Below are positions 24,578 through 35,346 of a stretch of 64,000 nt of DNA, in pieces (position 1 is the first letter of the stretch; every line of letters starts with the position of its first letter). Under the pieces are notes generated by a model, which made no database searches, was not told where the DNA came from, and saw only the letters and a list, made by a program, of their open reading frames with translations. Source of the DNA: Emergomyces orientalis (taxonomy: Eukaryota > Ascomycota > Eurotiomycetes > Onygenales > Ajellomycetaceae); the NCBI GenBank assembly GCA_002110485.1, contig MOWL01000088.1, positions 1,178,001 through 1,242,000 on the forward strand, given 5' to 3'. Both the position numbers and the translations under genes were made by a program.

Positions 24578-26015
24578 ATGCTTCCCTCTCAATGTTGCCA
24601 ATTCTCTTCAAACGCAAATCAACTGCGCAACGCTTTGCGCTTGACACTCAACGGTCGCAGTTTTCATTATCCCACTACTTATAAACGCACAAGTGCGCCA
24701 AATTATTTATACCGCCAGATCGCAAACCGATTCGCCCAGGAAGCTCACTACTTGACGGTTCGGAGAGTGCCACAGTATCGAAAAATGCCTCCTCCAAAGA
24801 AAACGGGGCCAGGGGGGAAGGTTGATCGTTCCTTGCCGAAGCCGAGCGCAAGGTCAGTTATTCGCAAATTATGCCTCACCATTGGGAAATATATATAAAA
24901 ATATATTCAAGGGCAGGGGCGACTAGAAGCTAAATATATATGCGCATGTCTACATGCTAGCGTGATCCTTATTTCGCCCCAAAACGAAGTCCTATTGCTC
25001 CACCGTGTGAAGACATCGTCATCCTTCCCGTCAGCTCATGTGTTTCCGGGAGGAAATATATCTTCGCAAGATGGCGAATTCCCACCAGCAGGCCACCCAG
25101 ACAGCCATGATGAAGGTCCCCACTATCGAAGAGCAGCGATCCGCGAACTATTCGAGGAGAGCGGTATCCTCCTTGCGAAAAATAAGACCACCGGCCAAAT
25201 GATCCATGTAAATGTGGAACAGAGGGAAATCGGAAGACATGCAATTCACAAGAACAAAATCACGTTCAACCAGTGGCTGAAGAGCATAGATGAGGCTGCG
25301 GAACCGGATACTGGTCAGATATAATGAGCTATGAAACCCAAACAAAAACATTACTTGTGGATCTTGTTAGGTTGACCAAAGACAAATCTGTTTGTTTCCT
25401 CTTTTGTGCCAGCTAGACCCTCTCATTCCATTCACACACTGGATAACGCCGGCATCAAACCCTAGACGCTATACGACACAGATGTACCTCTACTTCCTCC
25501 CATTGTCCTCAGAATCCAAAAGCATAATCGGAAGCGAAGAGAGTGAAGTCCAAGCACCGACATCGGATGGAGGGATTGAGATCACTGAAGCCCGATTCCT
25601 CCCCGCATCGGAGTGGTTACGGCTCGCTAAGAATGGCGATGTCATAATGTTTCCCCCGCAGGTCTTCCTACTATCGTTCGTCGCCCAATTCCTCGAAAGG
25701 GCTGGGGAACACGCGTCTGCGATTTCCAAAGAGGAGTCTGCCAGACGCAGGGCTGAACTGGTCGATTTTGTTCATTCGGGGTCGCCCCCCTGGACGGATA
25801 AATTTATCTCCCCGGTCCCTATCGGGCAAGCTCCTGATGGGCGAAAAATACTTTCGCTGGATTACGTCGGGCCTGAACTCCAGGGCTCAGAGAAGCAAGG
25901 GGAGCCTGACAGGGTAGCGCTAGTCCGGTTTCGCAAGGAGGGACCCAGGGAGGTAGAGATTCGGTGGAGGAGTGAGGTTGTCTCTGAAAAGAAACCCGCA
26001 AAGAGCACCCTATGA
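24578..26015 (+). CDS. Nudix hydrolase, NUDT19/RP2-like
   Basis: Member of the Nudix superfamily that hydrolyses nucleoside diphosphates linked to another group; the NUDT19-like branch acts on CoA and acyl-CoA. The model joins 24578-24852, 24961-25313 and 25417-26015 (408 aa). The Nudix region has AHVFPGGNI and then, after an insertion of about 25 residues, the box core RELFEESGI with the metal-binding glutamates. A second half carries PFTHWITPASNPRRY and MYLYFLP, a pattern typical of this branch. Exon 3 was placed at the CTAG acceptor because it gives the continuous reading DPLIPFTHW. A second in-frame ATG at 24785 (MPPPKKTGPGG) would give 339 aa. The 69 residues between the two starts are rich in Arg, Asn and Ser and poor in acids, like a mitochondrial presequence. 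The substrate is not determined. Confidence 0.85.
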
Positions 26016-26432
26016 GTTTTGAAGTTTGTTGTTGAGTTCTTAGTAAATATACCTATGTATGTACACTGTAATAGAAACTACATGTTCACTCTTGGTTAAA
26101 GTAGCATTCTTCAAAATCTTTCGTGTCGTATAATTGTCATCAACCAAAATCCCTTGTCAAATGGTTAAGGGGTGCCAGACGAGGGATTTAAGGGGAAGGG
26201 AGCAAGTGAGCATGAATGCCCCCAATTACCACGCGCTCCCTAACGCTAAACCCACGACCCAGCCCCAAACCTAAAAGTTCGGATTCTAGTCACATGACGC
26301 ACAATTCCTCGCTTTGACTGTATCTCACCACTCAACATCAGAAATAATCGCAGACTCCCAACGATCAAGAACCAAGCAAGACCTCCTCTTCAATACCGCT
26401 TATCCCCCGGACATCCACGCAAATCCGCCAAA
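26016..26432. promoter_or_regulatory. RPS21: Upstream region of the eS21 gene
   Basis: This segment between the Nudix stop codon and the eS21 start must hold the ribosomal-protein promoter. At 26287-26294 it has TAGTCACA, one base different from the HomolD box (CAGTCACA) known from ribosomal-protein promoters of several ascomycetes. The box lies about 140 bp before the ATG. Confidence 0.45.
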
Positions 26433-26915
26433 ATGGAAAACGAGCAGGGAAAAATCGTTGACCTGTACGTATAACACCATAGCCGAATCCCCCGCCTTCC
26501 TCCATTGAGAGAAGATTGAAAATCTGCCCGCTCTGTCTCAATTGAGAAAATACAATATGGGCCCCTATAAAAATTGACTACCCACCGCATACGGGGAATT
26601 CCCCAAATTCGCATTACTTTTAAGTCATATAGTTGAATTGCCCGTTTTCTAACCTCAAAAACTTTTTCCCATCCATATAGCTATGTGCCTCGCAAATGCA
26701 GCGCCACCAACCGCATCATCAAGGCCAAGGACCATGCCTCCGTCCAACTCAGCATTGCCAAAGTCGATGAGAACGGCAGATACACCGGCGAGAACCAAGT
26801 ATATGCTCTTTGCGGTTTCGTACGGGCCCGGGGTGAGAGTGATGACAGCTTGAACCGTCTAGCGCAACGGGACGGGTTCTTGAAGAATGTATGGAGCGCG
26901 AGCTCCCAGCGTTAA
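26433..26915 (+). CDS. RPS21: 40S ribosomal protein eS21
   Basis: Small-subunit ribosomal protein, 88 aa from two exons (26433-26464 and 26681-26915). The first exon codes MENEQGKIVDL. The 216-nt intron is removed at GTACGT and CATATAG, and the second exon continues YVPRKCSATNRIIKAKDHASVQ and later NVWSASSQR. Length and sequence are those of eS21 over the whole protein. A long intron after a few codons is usual for fungal ribosomal-protein genes. The first exon is far too short to be noticed as an open frame. Confidence 0.97.
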
Positions 26916-28356
26916 GGAAAGCGGAGGGAGTTGGTTTCCTTTTCTTCTTCTTTTTAACGCGCTGGGTTTTGTGTGAGGGTTGTGGTCATAGGGATGCTGT
27001 GATGGTGAGTTCGGCCCTGTTTTCTTGACGGCAGATGAGTGTGGGGGGGCAAGGAGAGAGAGAGAAAGGGCTTTTCGCTGATTCTGGTTTCTTTTTACAG
27101 ATAACCGTTAAATGAGCGGAATAAGAAAAACCTGGGAATATACTGGAGTTTTTTCCGAGGCTCTTAAATACAGGCCTTACTTTTTCTTATCCTCTTTAAA
27201 CTTTTCCTTTTCTATCAACCATGAAATGATTCGCTAGGTTCTATTTTTACTGAAAGATATGAAGTAACAACGTGCATTGTGTCAACAATCGCCCAACAGA
27301 GAAATATGAAAGTCCGATAGTCAACCTTATTTCAGTTCCTCTCCAAGGGCGGCCGTTTTACTTTTTATGGACAAGAATTGGCTTCGAGAATGCCGATCCA
27401 AGCTCTTTTCAATGTCAAGGAGTATCAGGTCAACCGTCTCATATCCCAATACTTCCTTTCTGAGAATAGTAAAATACATGTCATTCCAATATGCCCATTT
27501 CTCTGTGACCTATTTCCCAGGAAAGGTATCCAACTCTATATCTTCCTCCCCCTTCCTCCGTCCATCAAAGTTTCTTTTTTGTCAAGCCCCCAAACCCCGG
27601 CAGCCAAAAAAATTCCCCCTCACGCCCACCGCAAAAATCCGCAACTCCCCAGTGGAATGCGTGATTTCCGCGGTGAATGACTGAGCCGGGGTACGATGAA
27701 AATCGAAAGTTCTAGCCGGGGGAGATCATTTATTTCTTGTGAATACCCGCCTATTGAAGAGCTATGATGGTCAAGATTACTCGTCGGAGCACAGATACGG
27801 GCGGGACATCTCCATATTTCGTGTTGCTTAACCTGTATTTCTACATACTGGCCGTTTGAAGATGCAACTATGATCTTTCTCGGTAAAAATATAATGGGTA
27901 AAAACCAGTTGGGTTCCCATCTTCGTTTCCCTTTCTCCGTGGCTTATAGGGTGGGTGAATGGTCTGGAGCTTCATTCATAAAACAGGCGGCTACTTATCT
28001 ATTCCACGCTCCCTATAAAAATTAATTCAGACGTCCATATCTTGTTCACATAACGTTCATGTATCCAACCGTGCGAGGAGGTTGACGGGTATGAATAATA
28101 AGAGAACTCTCCTGATGTTTATTTCTACGACTCTAATGCTTGCCAGACCTCCATCGTAGCCAAAAGCCCGAACAAAAAATCACCCGTTAACACCTACAGC
28201 TTGGTTCCTGTAGCACCAGGCTCCCATCCTCCAATGCTTTTTCCTAAAGTTTTCCCTGAAGGGTGTATATCCCGCTAGGATTACCCCCCCCTTTTTTTTT
28301 CTCCGGTCTCTGATAGGTATCGCTAAAAACAAAACCCTATGTACCGGGGAATACGG
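26916..28356. other. Convergent intergenic region
   Basis: Separates the 3' ends of eS21 (+) and PheRS alpha (-). There are short open frames around 27270-27680 but no domain or splice structure. Some of it is trailer sequence; otherwise I see nothing. Confidence 0.5.
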
Positions 28357-30055
28357 CTAATCCTTCTCCAGCCGGACTGCTGGGTTTGTTTCGATGAAGT
28401 TGAGGTCTACTTTGTGTCCAAGCAATTCACGGATGTTGCTTACACCATACCTGAAATCGAAGAGAGTCTTGAGTTAGTTTCGAACAACATCATTTATTTC
28501 TGAGTAGATAGCGCGGGTGGACTTTTGGAGGAGGTGGCTATTTTTCAAAAAGAAAAGGAAAGAAAAAAAAGTATCGAACTTACTTGATCATAGTAGGTCG
28601 CTCCAAGCTCAGTCCCCACCCGTACACTCTCATATCCTTCGGCAGACCCATTGGCTCCAACATCTCCGGCCTGAACATCCCGCTGTTACCGATCTCTACC
28701 CACTTCCCTAAACCCTCATGGTATCCGAAAATTTCCATACTGGGCTCCGTGTAAGGGTTATAGGTCGGCTTGAACCGAAGGCCGTGAATACCCATCTTCG
28801 CAAAGAAAACTTCCATGAAACCAATCAGGCCACCCAGCGCAAGACCAAAATCGGCAATCACACCTTCAACTTGGTGGAACTCCGCCAGATGAGTGGCGTC
28901 GACCGCCTCGTTTCGGAACACCCGGTCAATACTGAAATACCGAGCTGGCCGGGGGTTCGCAGCCAGTTTGTGGAGCATATAAGTCGAAACGGAGGTGGTG
29001 TGAGTCCGAAGGACCAGGCGGAGTGATTCTTCGGGATTCCATGGGTATCGATAGCCAATTGACCCGTATTTTCCGGATTCGTGTACAGCATGGATATTGT
29101 TCCAGTATTGCTCATAGTCGAGAGGCTTCGTATTGGCGGCGTTCGAAGATACACCCATCATTTTCCCAGCATTCGCGACATGAAGATCTGAGGGATCGTC
29201 TTCTCGTGGCTTATCTGCGCGGACGGGGTCTGAGATATAGAAAGTATCTTGAAGATCACGAGCAGGGTGTTGTTGTGGGACATAGAGAGCGTCGAAGTTC
29301 CAGAATCCGGTCTCGACAAAACGATTCGTAGGCATCTCTTCGAAACCCATCTCGAAAAAAATTTGTCTAAATTCCTGACGCACTTTGTTCAGAGGATGTA
29401 GAGCGCCGCTCGGTGTTAAGGCCCCCTTGGCATTGAAATTGTAAGGCTTAAATTTGGCCGTTTTCCACGATCCATTCGCAAGCATATCAGCTGTAAGGTC
29501 GGTTTCCTCCTTAACAAGCTCTCTCGCATATTTAGGCCCCTTCGATATTCTGAAACTTAAAACCTTCTGCATCGTGAGAAGCTTCCGCTTTCGCAAGTCC
29601 GCTAGGACTTTTGGATCGGGGTACGATTTGGTCTTCTGTATAGTCACAAGTTGCTCCCGAGTGGTGTCCTCAATTGAGTCCGTGGCCGATCTCAAAACAT
29701 CGTTATCTTTCTTAATCCACCCTTTTTTAAATGCATTTCCAGCTCCAACTTTCGCGGCTTCCTTGCCAACTACATCTGGCAGATCCGCTATTCTCAGCCC
29801 GTCCAGCGCCGCCCGCACGGCTTCGAACACCTTGGCTTCATGACTTCCATTGGCTGCTATCCCTTCAGCTTCCGGAGATAATACCGCTTGTTCTTGTTCA
29901 ATGGTTTCATATTTGATCATATCTCTGGACCTAAGGCGGTCCAATGCGCTTTTCAGGGCAATACTGGACGTGGCAGGGAAGGCATCGGCAGAGAGAATTG
30001 GATCATCAGTGGAGGAGAGTAGATCTAATATTTGCGTATGTAGTTCGGGTGCCAT
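28357..30055 (-). CDS. FRS2: Phenylalanine-tRNA ligase alpha subunit, cytosolic
   Basis: Catalytic alpha subunit of the cytosolic alpha2beta2 PheRS, which charges tRNA-Phe. Two exons, 30055-28584 and 28450-28357, give 521 aa. The N-terminal 200 residues contain winged-helix-like tRNA-binding segments (begins MAPELHTQILDLLSS). The class II core has HPLNKVRQEFRQIFFEMGF (motif 1 region), FRNEAVDATHLAEFHQVEG (motif 2, with the conserved fRxE) and the motif 3 sequence GWGLSLERPTMIKYG, which the single intron splits. The last exon codes YGVSNIRELLGHKVDL and ends near RLEKD. The intron interrupts motif 3, so a model without it would lose the C-terminus. Confidence 0.96.
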
Positions 30056-33000
30056 GATTGCAACAAAATAACAGTCTTAGGGTGAAGCCCCCGTCGCAAA
30101 AAAAATCCTTGGTGGGTTAAAGAAAGGAGGGGGGATACGGCGAATATTACGTCGCAATGCGGATTGTGACTCTTGCCATGTCCCGCTTTGATACTTTGAT
30201 ACGGTTAGCCGACCTGACCACATGCGAAATTTGATACTAACGCACGTGATATAAATTATATCCACAGAACTTTGGATTCCAACCACGCTCCTGGCAACTA
30301 CCAAGAACATCAAAGAGATGACGTCTGAACACCAAAAAGAATAATGGGGGGAAAAATTAAAAACATACGAAAGCCTGGATTCGCTGGTGGTCACCCACCC
30401 AACTACTAACAGGCCGGCGAGTGGCTTGAGTTACGGCTGAGCGGACGGGAAGCCCTATTTTCCACTCCCTATGTTCGTATGTGCTATGAGCAGAATCAAT
30501 ACGGATTAAATTGACTCCCGTAGCTGAGAACTGTCTTTGGACCGTGAATCATCTGCTTAGGACCACATCCTCCAGCAACTTTCGGCCTTTTATATACTTG
30601 GGGAACTTTTTTGTAGTATTCGGTGAGCAGGGTCATCTTCATGATCACTTGTTTAAATGAAGTTTTAAATGAAACGGCTCCTATGGGATGCGGACGCCCC
30701 AAAAATTTTGATATTGGGTTTGACCTCCGCCTTTGTGGTTATGGTCACTTGAGTCCCTCGTGGCAATGGATTTTCTTGATCAATATTTTTATTCTGTCTA
30801 TCGATCTAAGGTGCCCATGATCGCTATGAGGGAGATTTTCTGGGGCAAGGACCGCTTGTCCCAGATTAATTGGTCATGTTTTGGCCAATTTGGTCGCATT
30901 ACTCCAGCTCACTGGCCCAGGTGAGAGAGAGATGTGAAAATCTCCGAATTGGTAGGCTATTCCTACTGTAGCCCTCTGCATATTTATTTATATATCGGGT
31001 AGGTCGTTCTGCTGCGGCAGACGATTCCTGAATAAAGAACAAAATATTGGTGACCTCTTTGTTGGTTTTAGGAAATTTTATCTGCCCGGAGACCAACATC
31101 CGTTTCGTTACGTATATAAATATATAGTATATATCTCGTCTAGTGATATGCATGCCACAGGAATTTAGTGACCTCAATTTTGGCAACTCCTCAAGATCGC
31201 AGTCAGCCACTTAATTTTCATTTTCTTCAATCCTGCACGGTTCTATCACGGGGACAACTTGGTTCACCTGATATCCGTATCACCTCTCCCCATGTCCCCC
31301 CCTTAGCTCGTTTTATTTCACATTGAGCTCTCAGGGGAACGTCACAGGTCACGTTTTCCCCCAAGCTGTGAAGGTCGCGCGACCATTTATGATGACACCG
31401 GCTCCTTCTGGTAGCCAGTGATACACAGGCAGCAAGGTGTGGTAAGAGCTGACTAGGTAGGTACGTACTTCAACATAGTCGTCAACATACTGCAAGTAAA
31501 AAGGGCAAAGCGCCTCCTGCGAATGTTCCAACCCCTTCCGCCTCCCCTCCCCCTCTCCCTATCTTCATTTAATCTATTCTACCAGCGGCCGTGGCGGCCA
31601 ATTAATGGTCACTTTACGATTCAGAAGCCAGACAGACATTGACGGAAAAATCGAAAGTAACCGTGGGAACGAAATTTTTGTCTGTACTGTGTGTATCAGA
31701 TTTTAATACCTGTGTAACTGTCCCTCCTTGAATTCTTCTCAATATTTTCGATATCTTTGGGCATACGCTCAAGCATTTCTCCGTCTAGAATTTCCCACTC
31801 AACGTATCGGACGTGGTGAAGATGACGGATTTGCGCTGGAACCTGTAAGGGCCCTGAGTGTCTGCTCAGAACGTGAATACTGGCAACTGAGGAGCGGGGG
31901 CATACTTTCTTTTTGTGTGTTTACATTTCTTTGGCAATAATAATATCTCGAGGCTGCCATTCTCGTCAACCGAGTCATCGTTGGTGAGCGAAGAATCTGA
32001 CAGGTCCCCCGGCTAGTAAATCCCCGCGGCTGTTCTTGTTGTAGTTGAGCCTTGGGCGGATGAAGCTGTATCAATGTTTTGTTCAAAAATACTAGTACGG
32101 ATGGTATTTGTATCGTACGTATTACAGATTAGCCTACTTTACGAGGTAACGTAAATATTTCGTCGGGGCAGAAAAAAGGTATTTAAATTGTTCTTGAATT
32201 GCTTCAACCAACAACGGCGGCGCTGCTTGCTTTTTCTCTATACCTACGGACCAGATCAAGCAGCAGCAGCAAAACAGGGGGCAGACCCGACTATTATTAA
32301 CAATGGCAATCAGGTGCAAGGATTTATTGTCTCCCAAGTGTTGAATAAATCCACAAAAAGTAATAAAACCCCAGCGAGAGAGGGTTAAACTTGTTCTGAC
32401 AAGACAGCCACATCTTTTCATGTCCATTTGAAAGGGTTAGGTTGTCAGTGGACGACGTTTCGCCGGGTTGTCACACGTCCATTGGCTACTCGTCCATCGC
32501 CGTTTTTGAAAGATGTTCGTGGTTCGCCATACTGAAAACTGGTCAAGAAGAAAAATATGGCAATGACGGATGGCTGTATTTTTGCATCTTGTGCTCCTTG
32601 TTGGTGGTTTTCCCACGGTTGATTGGACTAGAACCCGTGCTGGACGGCACGGTTCTAGCAGCCAGATGTATGATGCATCCAATCAATTCTTCTGACTTGG
32701 ACGGGGAGGTTGAAACGAAGATCCATGGATGCTACATGCCATCACGTGGAGGTAGGGACAAGCTTAAAATCAGGCTGTCCTTCATTTTGTGTCTTGGTTT
32801 TGGGCGAGATAAGGAAGAGCGGTGGTAGAGGCGGCTACAATAGTAATATCAAGGGGAACGAATGTGCAGAGATATTGGCAAAGACATCAAGGGCTTGGTT
32901 GTGGGCTCTGCAGACCGCCAGTTTGCTTGCCACCACCATCCATCGCTCGGTCAGTTAAAATAAAAATTCCACAGGGTTTCCCGAACTTCGAAGAGAATGT

Positions 33001-35346
33001 GAAATGCAAATTAGACAAGGAGCACTAAAGGGCGATCAAACGTGAAAACATCAGTTTTCCAAAACCATGGATCAGTCTTGAAAAAAACGCACCATTTTGC
33101 CTTGCCGACGCGAAAAAAAGAAAAAAGGTACTAAACATTACAGGGAGCCCCGGCGTGAACGATGTTTTGCTTGATCAAATTCTTGAAATTAAAAACTTGT
33201 GGTAGGGGTTTGTTTTCTCGGAGAAGCCGTTGGTGGTTAAGTTTGGCAAAAGGGCTAGACGAAGTAAAAAATATCATGAATAATTACTGTTTCTGAGCAT
33301 GGCGGAAAGCAAAAAATATGTCCGAAAATTTGGTGGCCAAGCACAGTACTTTACCTCCGCCATCGTCAAACTCCATCGATCCAGTACATAAAATACTAAC
33401 AGATGGGCAGCTTCCCCACGCATTTTAGGGCTGCATCGCAGCAGCAGTTAACCCTGGGTAAATGACGACATAAGGAAGGGAATCAAACATTTGGCCGCGG
33501 AGGATGATTATGGTACACAAATACAACAGAAACCAAAAGTGAGGTGTATCATGACATAGGAGTATTTTGAGTATTTGAATACACAGAACAGAGAGGAGTG
33601 ACATCCCATGTGCAGAATTTAGTAATATTTACCGAGTAGTGCAAGAGTTCATTTGGATTCTGCACCCCTCCAGTATATGTGGGTACCTTTTCAACATTTG
33701 CAATTAGATAGTGACAGTCCAGCAGAAAGTTATCCATCAATCGTGAAGGAATATAATTAAAGTTTTCATGGAGGAAAGAAGGGAGGAAGAAGAAATTCTG
33801 GATTGAATAATGAGAACTTGTGCTTTGTGAGACGATCACGGTTCATCGATGGTTTCTGACAGTCCATATATTTTTCTAAAAAGAACTATTTGCTAGTGTT
33901 TTTTGAGTACATTGCAAGATACCGGCGGTATATAATACATCGCCGTCATTCCCTTACCGGGGCATCATGGGCGGGTGGAGCTGTAATGGGAGCAATAAGC
34001 CGGCTATTTGTGTGAGCTGTATGGAGGATTGCTGGTCACAAGATCAGGGACAAAAACACACAGAGGAATTGTATTTCACCGTATTGGTATCTGGTATTAA
34101 TACTGGTCTGCGTATGTCAGCCGTTTGTAAATGAAAGAGGTAACTGGAGGTTCTTTACGATCTAACCACCAGTTAGCAGTCAAGGGTATGTGAATGCAGG
34201 TGGGAAGACAAGGCAGAGAAAATGAATTTGTTAAGCCTAGACATCTCATATTGTGTGGTTTCATGTTGACATATCTGATGAAAGAGAGGAGAGAGAATTG
34301 TTCGACGGCCTGAAGAATTTTTGCTCTCTCATGTAAGCGCAATAAGCTTCCGACTACGGCGTAATCCCACCCAGCGGGAACTTCGCAGAAAAATAAGAGG
34401 TGAATGAGCGAACTGGTTATTATTTTGTTCAATAAGATACCTGCTGGTCCACTTTTTTTTCTACATTGGAATTTTGGCTGATGCTCAGAGGCGTTATGTT
34501 TGTAGTTCTCAGAAGTATGGTCTTGGACTTGACATAGTAGCGGTCTGTGATTGAGATCAATTTATGGGGTATCTTATTTGTCTACAACCGGATTTTTTTT
34601 AATTTTTATTTATTTTTATGTAGAAATATTTTTTGCGTTCAGCTGGAAAATAATGAAAACAGAACCAGCAATTTTTTCGCTTTTCTGTTAAGGTTTTTAA
34701 ATGCAGTTTTTAAATTTTAAATAATCACCCGCCCAATTAACGATTCTCACGGTTGCCATTGGGCTGCCACGACTCCCTGTCTCTTCGTTGTAGCAGTCGA
34801 CTCGTCGAGATCTCGCATACACAGCGCCCTGGAGTTACTAGCCCAACCTTTAGTGTGTCCCCCCCCTAAGCCGTTCTCGCTTGGGCGCTGCTGCTCTCAG
34901 CACGTCCTCTCCGCTTTTGCTGGACAACGGAACTTTCCCCCCCAAAAAAGGCGCTTTCCTCCAGAGCCTCGCCCACGCTTTTCTCCCTCCACCAACCTTT
35001 CTCTCCCTGTTTGCATCGCTTCCCATCCTCCTTGCTCTATCACAACTCCAGGCCTCTCTCTCATTCTTTTCAAGCGATATAGAGGGCCCTTCTGCCAATT
35101 CCCTGCTACCTCATGTCGGTTTAGCGCTTTGGCCCGTTTTTGTGTCGAAGAGCACCACCCTACCCACCCGGTTTGTCTTAACCCACTCTCGCAAAAGAAT
35201 AGCCATCCGCTACCCACCATCAATACGGTGTCCGTTTTGATGGCCATAATCTCCCCTTCAATTTTAGTGCCGGTGGTACTGTCATATTTAGATGAGCTGA
35301 TTTAGCTGACTCTTTTACCTTTTCTTTTCCTGTCGTTGTAGGCACC
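30056..35346. other. Large gene-poor interval before the histidine kinase
   Basis: The longest non-coding stretch in the window (5.3 kb) lies between the divergent PheRS alpha and histidine-kinase genes. Open frames are short or of skewed composition on both strands, with no domains and no transposase-like sequence. The part from about 34750 to 35340 is C/T-rich and is probably the kinase promoter and leader. The rest could hold non-coding transcripts or decayed DNA; I could not identify any. Confidence 0.5.
35113..35341 (+). promoter_or_regulatory. Likely 5' leader with upstream ATGs and an intron acceptor
   Basis: Three upstream ATGs open very short frames: 35113 (three codons), 35240 (21 codons, ending at 35305) and 35292 (two codons). 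Just before the kinase start is a strong acceptor: GCTGAC, a pyrimidine run, then TTGTAG ending at 35341, six bases before the ATG at 35347. If a leader intron ends there, some upstream ATGs would be removed by splicing. The donor was not identified. Confidence 0.45.

Noticed and set aside
31728..33028. Several short frames in the 5.3 kb interval
   Set aside because: All under 130 codons, overlapping in opposite strands, without any recognisable motif; no transposase signature found.
34853..35305. 150-codon plus-strand frame just before the histidine kinase
   Set aside because: It has no ATG at its start, is dominated by Pro, Ser, Leu and Cys as expected of C/T-rich leader DNA, and matches no domain.
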